Origin: Gemmatimonas sp.
GTDB taxonomy: Bacteria > Gemmatimonadota > Gemmatimonadetes > Gemmatimonadales > Gemmatimonadaceae
Assembly: GCA_011390885.1 (NCBI GenBank)
Contig: JAABRO010000026.1
Span: 1-40,263 of the forward strand
Direction: 5' to 3'
DNA: 40,263 nt
Both the position numbers and the translations under genes were made by a program. The notes below the pieces were generated by a model that ran no database searches, was not told where the DNA came from, and worked only from the letters and a program-made list of their open reading frames with translations. Shown here piece after piece: positions 33,635 through 40,263 of the stretch (the first letter of the stretch is position 1; every line of letters starts with the position of its first letter).

Positions 33635-33958
33635 GTGGCCGTTTCCGAAGACGACGTGCGACATGTTGCCGCGCTGGCGCGGCTGGGGCTCGACGGCGAT
33701 CGGGTGCAGTCGCTCGTGGGCGAGCTGAATCGCATTCTCGAGCACATGGACGTGCTGCAGCAGGTGGACATTCGCGGCGCGTCGCTCGATCCCGATGCCG
33801 CGCACGGTCTGCGCATGCGCGAGGATGTGCCCAATCCGATCCCATTGCATCGCGAACGCGAGGCGTTCGCGCCGGCCATGCGCGACGGGTTCTTTCTCGT
33901 GCCGCGACTCGCCACGCACGGCACGGCCGCCCGTGGCGATGACGAGGGCGACGAATGA
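33635..33958 (+). CDS. gatC: Asp-tRNA(Asn)/Glu-tRNA(Gln) amidotransferase subunit C
   Basis: GatC is the small clamp between GatA and GatB in the transamidosome. The 107-residue protein has the helical N-terminus ([15 protein letters not shown]), the pattern [16 protein letters not shown], and the loop [11 protein letters not shown], followed by the usual ending with an extra acidic tail. GTG 33635 is preceded by GGGAG (33626-33630), 4 nt away; an in-frame GTG at 33620 would add five residues and overlap the helicase gene. It overlaps gatA by 4 nt. Confidence 0.93.
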   Translation: MAVSEDDVRHVAALARLGLDGDRVQSLVGELNRILEHMDVLQQVDIRGASLDPDAAHGLRMREDVPNPIPLHREREAFAPAMRDGFFLVPRLATHGTAARGDDEGDE

Positions 33959-35412
33959 GCGACCGCTCGATCCTTGCTCGTTCCGCCGCCGACGTGGCCG
34001 CCGACATCGTGGCGGGTGTGCTGCCGACCACGGCGGCGCTCGACGCCTGCCGCGACGCGGCGACGTCGGTGCAGGTCGGTCCGGAGGGACTCAATGCCGC
34101 CCTGTGGTTCGATGCGGCGCATGCGCGCGAGTCGCTCACCTCCGCGTCCATGCACGGCGCGCTCGCCGGCATCCCGGTGGCGGTGAAGGACAACATCGCC
34201 ACGCTGCGCATGCCGACCACCTGCGGCTCGCGCATGCTCGAGGGCTACGTGAGCCCGTTCGAGGCCACCGTGGTCGCGCGCCTGCACGCGGCGGGCGCCG
34301 TCATTCCCATGAAGACCAACATGGACGAGTTCGCGATGGGCTCGTCCACCGAGAACAGTGCCTGGGGCCCCACGAAGCATCCCATGGATCCGGCGCGCGT
34401 ACCGGGCGGCTCGTCGGGCGGATCGGCGGCGGTCGTCGCGGCCGGTGTCACGCGCATCGCGCTGGGTTCCGAGACCGGCGGGTCGGTGCGTCAGCCGGCC
34501 GCGTTCTGCGGCATCGTGGGCGTGAAGCCCACGTACGGCCGTGTGTCGCGGCACGGGCTCGTGGCGTTCGCCTCGTCGCTCGACCAGGTGGGCGTCTTCG
34601 GACAGTCGGTCGACGACGCGGCCCTCGGCCTGCAGGTCATTGCCGGCGTCGATCCGCTCGACAGCACCACGGTCGATGCGCCCGTCGCCGACTACCGCGC
34701 GACACGAGACATCACGGGCGATCGCCCGCTCGCAGGCGTCGTGGTGGGGCGGCCGCTCGAGTACTTCCCGGCATCGCTCGATCCGGCCATGCGCGCGCTG
34801 CTCGATCGCGCGGCCGACACGCTGCGCGCGCTCGGCGCCGAGATCCGCGACGTGTCGCTGCCGCACACCGACCTGGCGATTCCGGTGTACTACATCGTCG
34901 CGCCCGCGGAGGCGTCGAGCAACCTCGCGCGCTTCGACGGCGTGCGGTACGGCCTGCGGGTCGATGACGGCGACGGCCTGCGTGGCATGTACGAGGCCAC
35001 GCGCTCGCGTGGCTTCGGCCCCGAGGTCACGCGCCGCATCCTGCTGGGCACGTACGTACTGTCGGCCGGCTACTACGACGCGTACTACAAGCGCGCCATG
35101 GCCGTGCGTCGGCTCATCACCGATGACTTCGCACGGGTGTTCGCGTCCGGGGTGCACGTGCTGCTCACCCCAACCACGCCCACCACGGCGTTCCTTGCGG
35201 GCACGAAGAAGGATCCCTACGAGATGTACCTCAGCGACATCTTCACCGCGACGGCCAACCTCGCCGGCGTGCCGGCGATGTCGCAGCCGATCGGCCGCAT
35301 CGAGGGCTTGCCCGTGGGCGGACAATTGCTCGCCGCGCAGTTCGACGAGGCCACGATGTTCCGCGTGGCCTATGCCCTCGAGCGCGCCCTCGGCGAGGAG
35401 GCCCACCGATGA
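33955..35412 (+). CDS. gatA: Asp-tRNA(Asn)/Glu-tRNA(Gln) amidotransferase subunit A
   Basis: GatA is the amidase that frees ammonia from glutamine for transfer to misacylated tRNA. The Ser-cis-Ser-Lys catalytic set is intact: Lys78 in VAVKDNI, Ser153 in GGSSGGSA and Ser177 in [16 protein letters not shown]. The 485-residue length is standard. The ATG overlaps gatC and the TGA overlaps gatB, each by 4 nt, giving a coupled gatC-gatA-gatB set. The presence of GatCAB implies that this organism uses the indirect route for Gln-tRNA, Asn-tRNA or both. Confidence 0.97.
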   Translation: MSDRSILARSAADVAADIVAGVLPTTAALDACRDAATSVQVGPEGLNAALWFDAAHARESLTSASMHGALAGIPVAVKDNIATLRMPTTCGSRMLEGYVSPFEATVVARLHAAGAVIPMKTNMDEFAMGSSTENSAWGPTKHPMDPARVPGGSSGGSAAVVAAGVTRIALGSETGGSVRQPAAFCGIVGVKPTYGRVSRHGLVAFASSLDQVGVFGQSVDDAALGLQVIAGVDPLDSTTVDAPVADYRATRDITGDRPLAGVVVGRPLEYFPASLDPAMRALLDRAADTLRALGAEIRDVSLPHTDLAIPVYYIVAPAEASSNLARFDGVRYGLRVDDGDGLRGMYEATRSRGFGPEVTRRILLGTYVLSAGYYDAYYKRAMAVRRLITDDFARVFASGVHVLLTPTTPTTAFLAGTKKDPYEMYLSDIFTATANLAGVPAMSQPIGRIEGLPVGGQLLAAQFDEATMFRVAYALERALGEEAHR

Positions 35413-36863
35413 GCGCCGTGACGGACGGGTACGAAATGGTGATCGGGCTGGAGATTCACTGCCAGCTCAAGACGCGCACCAAGCTGTTCTCGGCGGCCAG
35501 CGCCAACTTCGGCGATGCGCCGAACGCCAACACCGATGCCGTCTGCCTCGGGTTGCCCGGCGCGCTGCCCGTGTGCAACAAGCACGCGATCGAGCTCGCC
35601 ACGCGCGCCGCGCTCGGGCTCGAGTGCACCGTGCATCCGGTCTCGGTGTTTGCGCGCAAGCACTACTTCTATCCCGACCTGCCGAAGGGCTACCAGATCT
35701 CCCAGTTCGATCGGCCGTTGGCGACGGGCGGACGCGTGGTGGTGGGCGCGAATGCCGATGGGTCCGCGCGCGTCATCGGGATCACGCGAGTGCATGTGGA
35801 AGAGGACGCGGGCAAGTCCGTGCACGATCGCTTCGCCGGCGTCTCCGCCATCGACCTCAATCGTGCCGGCACGCCGCTCATCGAGATCGTGAGCGAACCC
35901 GACCTCCGCTCGAGCGCGGACGCCGGTGCCTACGTGCGGGCCGTGAAGCAGATCATCGAGTACACCGACGTCTCCGATGCCAACATGGAGGAAGGGTCGC
36001 TGCGCGTAGACGTGAACATCTCGGCGCGACCCAGAGGCTCGACCACGTTCGGTACGCGGACGGAGATCAAGAACCTCAACTCGATTTCCGGCGTGGAGCG
36101 CTCCATCGAGATCGAGTTCGCGAGGCAGTGCGGGGTGCTCGCGGCGGGCGGTGAAGTGGAGCAGCGGACCATGCTGTGGGATGGGGTTCGCAACGAGGTG
36201 CGGCCGGCGCGCAGCAAGGAAGGCAGCCCCGACTATCGCTACTTCCCCGAACCCGATCTTCCGCCGCTCGTGCTGGAGCCGGCGTTCATCGAGGCGCATC
36301 GTGCGGCGCTTCCCGAGCTGCCGGCGGCCAAGCGGGCGCGGTTCGCGTCGCAGTACGGTTTGAGCGCCGCCGACATCGAGCAGCTCACCGTGACCACCAC
36401 GCTGGCCGATCGTTTCGAGGCGGTCTCGAAGGCGAGTGGCGACGCAAAGCGCGCCGCCAACTGGATCCTGGGCGTAGTGCTCGCCTCCGTGAACGCGCGT
36501 GGCCTGGACATCACGTCGCACCCGGTCTCCGTGGAGCGACTCGCAGCCCTCATCGGGCTCGAAGTGCAGGGCGCCGTCTCGAACACCGCCGCCAAGCAGA
36601 TCTTCGCGATCCTCGAGCAGGAGGACGCCGAGCCGTCGCTGATTGCCGAGCGCGAGGGGCTGCTGCAGGTTTCCGACGACAGCGCGCTGGAGCGGTGGAT
36701 CGACGAGGTCATGGCAGAGATGCCCGCCGAAGCCGCGCGCTTCCTGGCCGGGGAGAAGAAGCTGCAGGGCGTGCTCGTGGGCGCGGTGATGAAAAAGTCC
36801 AAGGGCAGCGCCGATCCCAAGAAGGTGAACCAACTGCTGGGGCAGCGTGTTGCACCTGGGTGA
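35409..36863 (+). CDS. gatB: Asp-tRNA(Asn)/Glu-tRNA(Gln) amidotransferase subunit B
   Basis: GatB activates Glu-tRNA or Asp-tRNA and receives ammonia from GatA. Characteristic features are [17 protein letters not shown] near the start, [34 protein letters not shown], and [16 protein letters not shown]. The C-terminal tail domain (YqeY-like, from about residue 340 to LLGQRV) binds tRNA. Length 484 is normal. Its stop shares one base with the start of the next gene (TGATG), tying two small lipoprotein genes to the gat operon. Confidence 0.97.
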   Translation: MSAVTDGYEMVIGLEIHCQLKTRTKLFSAASANFGDAPNANTDAVCLGLPGALPVCNKHAIELATRAALGLECTVHPVSVFARKHYFYPDLPKGYQISQFDRPLATGGRVVVGANADGSARVIGITRVHVEEDAGKSVHDRFAGVSAIDLNRAGTPLIEIVSEPDLRSSADAGAYVRAVKQIIEYTDVSDANMEEGSLRVDVNISARPRGSTTFGTRTEIKNLNSISGVERSIEIEFARQCGVLAAGGEVEQRTMLWDGVRNEVRPARSKEGSPDYRYFPEPDLPPLVLEPAFIEAHRAALPELPAAKRARFASQYGLSAADIEQLTVTTTLADRFEAVSKASGDAKRAANWILGVVLASVNARGLDITSHPVSVERLAALIGLEVQGAVSNTAAKQIFAILEQEDAEPSLIAEREGLLQVSDDSALERWIDEVMAEMPAEAARFLAGEKKLQGVLVGAVMKKSKGSADPKKVNQLLGQRVAPG

Positions 36864-37324
36864 TGCGCACCCTCCGATCTACCTTCTTGTTCGGGATGCT
36901 TGCCGCCGCGAGCGCACTGCTCGTCGGTTGCGCCTCCCTCCGATCCGCACCGCCGCTTCCGCTGCAGGTCGTGTTCGCGGGGAGCGCACCGTTCACCATC
37001 GAATCGGCGCCGGCGGCCGTAGCCTCTGAAGAGGCTGCGGTGCGCTGTCGGGTACGGCGTGCCGAGGTGTTGCTGACGCAGGTGCGCGGTGACACCGTGT
37101 TCTTCGCCGGTGTGGTGTCCCACGAGCCCGCGCGTGGGCAGCCGCGTTGTTCGTTCGAGGGGCCGGGCCTCATCGCCCTCGCCGACCAGCCGCAGGTCCG
37201 GTCGGAGACGGTTCGCTCGAGCCCGGGCCTGAGCCTGCTCGCGATGCTCGCGATCGTGCCGGCGGTCGTTGGGCTCACGGCGGTCATTACGATCCTCACG
37301 GGCGGCCTGGATTTGGGCACATGA
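36863..37324 (+). CDS. Small lipoprotein, first of a tandem paralogous pair
   Basis: The 153-residue product has a basic start, a hydrophobic signal and a lipobox, LLVGCAS. The mature part has the core RRAEVLLTQVRGDTVFF with paired cysteines before and after (VRCRVRRAEV ... QPRCSFEG). It ends with a hydrophobic stretch of about 25 residues (LLAMLAIVPAVVGLTAVITI), probably a second membrane contact. I do not know the family. The next gene repeats the same plan, so the two arose by duplication. It starts within the gatB stop and overlaps the second copy by 4 nt. Confidence 0.75.
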   Translation: MRTLRSTFLFGMLAAASALLVGCASLRSAPPLPLQVVFAGSAPFTIESAPAAVASEEAAVRCRVRRAEVLLTQVRGDTVFFAGVVSHEPARGQPRCSFEGPGLIALADQPQVRSETVRSSPGLSLLAMLAIVPAVVGLTAVITILTGGLDLGT

Positions 37325-37749
37325 TGCGCGTCCGCGTGCGAGCCTCCGCGCTCGGCGCGCTCGGCCTGTGTCTGCTCGGCACCGGCTGTGTTGCCGCCGT
37401 GCGTCGTCCCGCGTCGGCGCCCGCGGTCACGCTCGCGTCGCGCACGGCCGTGCGCCTCGAGCCGGCGACTGCCGGCGGCGTGCCGTGTTCCGTGCAGCGC
37501 GCCGAGCTGCAGGTGACGGCGGTGCGCGGCGACTCCCTCTTCTTCCGCGCCGCGACCCCGCTCAAGTGGCCGAACGCCGCCCCACGCTGCACGCTCGACG
37601 GTGCCGGCTGGGTCGACGTGGCCGCGCACCCCGATCTCGAACTGGAGCGGCTGGAGCGTGGCGGGACGCGCGGCTTCCTGTCCGTTGCCTACGCGACCTT
37701 CGCGGTGATCGGCACCATGCTGCTCGCCGCAGTCGTCTCGTTCGGGTAG
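37321..37749 (+). CDS. Small lipoprotein, second of a tandem paralogous pair
   Basis: This 142-residue protein has a signal (RASALGALGLCLLGTGC) with a lipobox cysteine. Its core VPCSVQRAELQVTAVRGDSLFF ... APRCTLDGAGW parallels that of the preceding gene, with the same two flanking cysteines and spacing of about 40 residues. It ends in a hydrophobic segment (YATFAVIGTMLLAAVV). The two copies are clearly diverged. Function is unknown; the shared GDS/GDT-FF core is the best handle for a search. It ends 13 nt from the converging phospholipase-like gene, with no visible terminator between. Confidence 0.72.
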   Translation: MMRVRVRASALGALGLCLLGTGCVAAVRRPASAPAVTLASRTAVRLEPATAGGVPCSVQRAELQVTAVRGDSLFFRAATPLKWPNAAPRCTLDGAGWVDVAAHPDLELERLERGGTRGFLSVAYATFAVIGTMLLAAVVSFG

Positions 37750-37762
37750 CCGAGGCGCGCCC

Positions 37763-38695
37763 TCAACCGGCGGAGAGCGTCTCCCGCCGCCACGGCGCCA
37801 GCAGCGGCGCCGACAGCCGCTCCGCGAAGTCGAGCGTGGACGCCGGCATGCCGAACCGGCGGTCCGCCTCGAGCGCAGCCCGCACGTCACCTCCCTGGCG
37901 CAGCGCGAGCCGGCGCAGCTTCTTCGCCTGCTTGAGCGGCTCGTCGCCGCTCGGGTCGTACGCGTACGGCTCGCTGCCCTCCCAGCGCACCAGCAGGTCC
38001 ATCACGTAGTCGAACGCGCGCGTCAGGTAGCGGCTCACGTCGGCATCGGTCAGGTCCCAGCGGCTGTTCTCGCTGATGAGCTTGAAGATGCGCTGCCACG
38101 AATCCGTGTCGGTCACGTGCACCATGCCGCGGAAGATGCGTCGGTTCGTGGGCGTGCCGAAGATCGTGGGCGACAGGATGCGGTCGAGCAGCTGGTCGGC
38201 GCGACTGTGGTCCATGAACAGCAGCTCGCGCGCGCGTCGTGGCCACTCGTCGCCGATGTGCGTGTCGATGCGGCTCTCCCAGTAGCTGTGTCCGAGCGCC
38301 GACGTGCTCGAGGTCACCGCCAGCTGGCGCGGCACGAAGAAGTTGTGCGCCACCACATCGGCCGCGAGATGGGCGAGGTAGCCCAGGCCGAACGCCTGCA
38401 GCGCGCCTTCGCTCGCCTCGTCGTGGATCTCGCGCCCCACGTGCCACGCATGGCAGTGACGCCCCACCGCCGCATACTTCTTGGCGATGCTCGTGTCCGC
38501 TGCGATCGATCCATACAGAAAATCCGCAGGGTACGCCGCCAGGAGCTGTGCGAGATGGCCGGGCAGGAAGTGCAGGTGCCGCAGCACGGCGTCGCCCAGG
38601 AACACGTGCGTGCCGGGGGTCCACGCCCAGGCGTCGCTCGGGAACAGCGCGATCGCGACGCAGGCCGCGAGCGCGCACGCCGACCAGCGGATCAT
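37763..38695 (-). CDS. Secreted zinc-dependent phospholipase C-like protein
   Basis: This belongs to the zinc-dependent phospholipase C family (Bacillus cereus PLC type). The 310-residue protein has a signal peptide with predicted cleavage after DAWA, leaving Trp25 as the new N-terminus. In this family the N-terminal Trp is itself a zinc ligand. The other expected ligands are present in order: His30, Asp67, a His in the HCHAWH stretch (80-85), His109, Asp113, His117, His136 and Glu140 (HSYWE). The substrate is unknown; phospholipid is family inference. ATG 38695 is chosen because it gives this signal peptide and overlaps the preceding gene's stop (ATGA); the open frame upstream is Gly/Pro-rich and unlike a signal. 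Confidence 0.85.
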   Translation of the reverse strand: MIRWSACALAACVAIALFPSDAWAWTPGTHVFLGDAVLRHLHFLPGHLAQLLAAYPADFLYGSIAADTSIAKKYAAVGRHCHAWHVGREIHDEASEGALQAFGLGYLAHLAADVVAHNFFVPRQLAVTSSTSALGHSYWESRIDTHIGDEWPRRARELLFMDHSRADQLLDRILSPTIFGTPTNRRIFRGMVHVTDTDSWQRIFKLISENSRWDLTDADVSRYLTRAFDYVMDLLVRWEGSEPYAYDPSGDEPLKQAKKLRRLALRQGGDVRAALEADRRFGMPASTLDFAERLSAPLLAPWRRETLSAG

Positions 38696-39486
38696 CGGGA
38701 CCGGCGTCGCCTGGCCGCGCGGCGTGGCCGCTCCGGGCGCGCCTCCGCTCCCGCGTCCTCCCATCCGTCGGCTCCGACGCCACCGTCGCTATCGGTGAAG
38801 TACGGCCGCTCGGCAGGATCGAGGGACGCGTCGTCACCGTCCATGCCCGCCAGTTCCACTGCGTCGTCGAGCGCGTCGTCGTGCTCACCGTCGTCATCGG
38901 CGAGTTCGTCGTCAGCATCGGCGTCGATCAGCGACCGCTCGTCGTCCGCATCATGCCGCCGCCGCAGGCGACGGCCACCACTCAGCGCCGCGCCGAGCGC
39001 CACGGCCCCCACCCGCATGCCGCGCACCGAGGCGGCGGCGGAGATCGCCGTGTCCTGCACCTCGTCCTTGAGCACATCGAGCAGCGCGTTGACCTGATCC
39101 AGCCGCTCCTCGGCCGCCTGCGAGACGTCGAGCAGTCGATCGGCGACCGCACCGGTCGCGCCGGCAATCTTCTCAGCCTCCGCGCGCACCAGCTTGATCA
39201 CGTCGCGGGCGTCTTCGCTGGCGCGGGTGGCCTGGTGGAGCAGGGGCTTCGCGTCCCCCACCAGTCGATCCACCGTGTCCTGCAGCTTCGTGATGGCGTG
39301 CCGGAGGGCGAGCGCCGTGGCCGCCATCGCCACCAGCGCGACCAGGCCCGCCACGAGGACGAGGATCTGCAGCGTGCCGCTGGCCATGTCGAACGCCGTG
39401 CGCTCGGCCGGCATCGTGAGGGCCACGATCGTGTCGCGCGAGGCGACGGCCGCCTGCAGCAGGGGCGAGAAGGAGCCGAGGAGCAT
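38692..39486 (-). CDS. DUF948-like single-pass membrane protein with coiled coil
   Basis: The 264-residue protein has one membrane segment (about 39-60, ILVLVAGLVALVAMAATALA). A long amphipathic coiled coil follows (about 62-145: ITKLQDTVDRLVGDAKPLLH, then VSQAAEERLDQVNALLDVL), as in DUF948 and related proteins. Then comes a highly acidic Asp-rich region and a strongly basic end (RPERPRRAARRRRSR). The start is uncertain. ATG 39486 would lie at the predicted transcription start of the promoter at 39494-39522, making a leaderless mRNA; ATG 39414 or 39387 are alternatives. An in-frame TTG at 39522 belongs to the -35 box. It is coupled to the phospholipase-like gene. Confidence 0.72.
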   Translation of the reverse strand: MLLGSFSPLLQAAVASRDTIVALTMPAERTAFDMASGTLQILVLVAGLVALVAMAATALALRHAITKLQDTVDRLVGDAKPLLHQATRASEDARDVIKLVRAEAEKIAGATGAVADRLLDVSQAAEERLDQVNALLDVLKDEVQDTAISAAASVRGMRVGAVALGAALSGGRRLRRRHDADDERSLIDADADDELADDDGEHDDALDDAVELAGMDGDDASLDPAERPYFTDSDGGVGADGWEDAGAEARPERPRRAARRRRSR

Positions 39487-39493
39487 GAGGCGG

Positions 39494-39522
39494 ATCGTAC
39501 GCGCCCCGGTGCGCAGGGTCAA
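39494..39522 (-). promoter_or_regulatory. Probable promoter of the DUF948-phospholipase operon
   Basis: On the minus strand TTGACC (39522-39517), a 17-nt spacer and TACGAT (39499-39494). Five of six bases match at -35 and four of six at -10. Transcription would start near 39487, directly at the first candidate ATG. Confidence 0.5.
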
Positions 39523-39611
39523 GCAATGCCGCCCCGGTTCGGCCGCTCTGCCCGCAGGGTGCAGCCGTCACGGGTGTCGCGGGCATCGCGCGCGCCACGT
39601 CCCGGTGATCG

Positions 39612-39638
39612 GCGTCGCAGCGCTTGACGCTGCGACGC
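39612..39638 (+). promoter_or_regulatory. Perfect 11-bp inverted repeat upstream of murA
   Basis: GCGTCGCAGCG (39612-39622) and CGCTGCGACGC (39628-39638) surround a 5-nt centre, CTTGA. TTGACG (39624-39629) starts in that centre and could be the murA -35 box; the matching -10 (GATCCT at 39647-39652) is weak. The palindrome would then be a repressor site over the promoter or, in RNA, a stable hairpin. Confidence 0.45.
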
Positions 39639-39692
39639 TGCATCGTGATCCTACGCCTCCGCCATCAACCGACCGTCTTCACCCCCACGCGC

Positions 39693-40263
39693 ATGTCGTC
39701 CGTCCGTTTTCTCGTCGAGGGGGGGCACCGCCTCAGCGGTTCGATCCGTCCGACCGGCAACAAGAACGCCGCACTGCCCATCGTCGCGGCGGCGCTCCTC
39801 ACGGAGCATCCCGTTCGGCTCGAGAACGTGCCGCGCATCCGCGACATCGAAACGCTCGTCGAACTCGTGCGGAGCGTGGGGGCGTCGTGCGAATGGCGCG
39901 GCCCCGACGTGCTCGAGATCCATGCGCGCGAGGTGCGGTCGGCGGAGCTCGATCCGGAGCTGTGCGTGCGCATTCGCGCCTCCATCCTGCTGGCGGCTCC
40001 GCTGCTGGCGCGCTGCGGCGAGGTCACGCTCTCGCCGCCGGGCGGGGACGTGATCGGACGCCGGCGCCTCGACACGCACTTCCATGTGCTGCAGCAGCTG
40101 GGGGCGACGTACGAGCTGGGCGAGACCTTCACCTTCCGGGCGGGCAAGCTCACGGGCGCCGACGTGTTCCTCGACGCGCCCAGCGTCACCGCCACGGAGA
40201 ACGCCCTCATGGCCGCGGTGGCAGCTGACGGGGTGACCATCCTGCGCAACGCGGCCAGCGAGC
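39693..40263 (+). CDS. murA: UDP-N-acetylglucosamine 1-carboxyvinyltransferase, N-terminal part
   Basis: MurA transfers enolpyruvate from PEP to UDP-GlcNAc, the first committed step of peptidoglycan synthesis. The first 190 residues are present; the rest is beyond the right edge. GNKNAALPIVAAALL (with the catalytic Lys-Asn) is at residues 23-37, RIRASILLAAPLLAR follows, and the active loop reads SPPGGDVIGRRRLDTH. In E. coli the loop residue is Cys115, the fosfomycin target; here it is Asp119, as in mycobacteria and chlamydiae, so natural fosfomycin resistance is expected. The following Arg is kept. ATG 39693 fits the usual N-terminus, but no clear Shine-Dalgarno precedes it. The gene diverges from the DUF948 operon. 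Confidence 0.93.
   Translation, partial: MSSVRFLVEGGHRLSGSIRPTGNKNAALPIVAAALLTEHPVRLENVPRIRDIETLVELVRSVGASCEWRGPDVLEIHAREVRSAELDPELCVRIRASILLAAPLLARCGEVTLSPPGGDVIGRRRLDTHFHVLQQLGATYELGETFTFRAGKLTGADVFLDAPSVTATENALMAAVAADGVTILRNAASE

Noticed and set aside
31102-35406. Very long open frame on the minus strand (over 1400 codons) opposite the helicase and gatCAB genes
   Set aside because: It is an antisense shadow caused by high GC and codon bias. The opposite strand encodes clear conserved proteins, and its product is a low-complexity Arg/His/Glu-rich sequence with no recognisable motif.

Overview
The window looks like a core chromosomal segment of a high-GC, Gram-negative-type bacterium. By eye the GC content is about 70%, with strong G/C preference at third codon positions. 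The gene set (bacillithiol-type bshA, a Bat/MoxR locus with lipoprotein and TPR parts, gatCAB, an alternative GlmU-like protein, roadblock and PAS signalling proteins, CIRCE-controlled groESL) fits Gemmatimonadota. That assignment is inference from gene content and was not tested by a search. I see no tRNA, rRNA, CRISPR array, insertion sequence, phage gene or integration scar.

Layout. (1) 1-630: the tail of a DUF1877 protein, then rpsT on the minus strand with its own promoter and terminator. (2) 819-3964: a plus-strand operon of M50 protease, scpA, scpB and an RluB-type pseudouridine synthase, with overlapping stop and start codons. (3) 4121-19130: thirteen consecutive plus-strand genes, nearly all overlapping by 1-7 bases: moxR, DUF58, a BatD/DUF4381-like gene, batA, a batB-batC fusion, a batD-batE fusion, mutL, miaA, bshA, uppP, birA, coaX and a PAS protein. 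(4) 19292-21424: groES-groEL with a textbook promoter, a perfect CIRCE operator and a terminator. (5) 27807-21453, minus strand: roadblock protein, receiver-only response regulator, mannose-1-phosphate guanylyltransferase, GlmU-like protein, WalJ-like hydrolase, SulP transporter and a beta-carbonic anhydrase. (6) 27998-37749, plus strand: lipoprotein, serS, histidine kinase, pcrA/uvrD-type helicase, gatC-gatA-gatB and a tandem pair of small paralogous lipoproteins. (7) 39486-37763, minus strand: a DUF948-like membrane protein and a secreted zinc-dependent phospholipase C-like protein. (8) From 39693: the start of murA, cut by the window edge.

How the parts fit. The Bat block encodes a MoxR ATPase, a DUF58 protein and membrane-anchored von Willebrand A proteins that probably act together at the envelope. 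The five classical Bat proteins are compressed into fewer chains. Several genes serve the envelope and its precursors: uppP, murA, manC, the GlmU-like gene, the lipoproteins and the phospholipase. Others are housekeeping: chromosome condensation, tRNA modification and charging, cofactor supply, mismatch repair and helicase.

I found no clearly new defence or mobile system. The most interesting signals are protein-level departures inside familiar genes. These are a beta-carbonic anhydrase lacking its first zinc cysteine but otherwise close to E. coli Can, a MurA with Asp in place of the fosfomycin-target Cys, the double Bat fusion with an internal lipobox relic, and a PAS protein ending in two CxxC pairs with no output domain. 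On the DNA side there are palindromes placed over core promoter elements, and TTG codons that are really -35 boxes.
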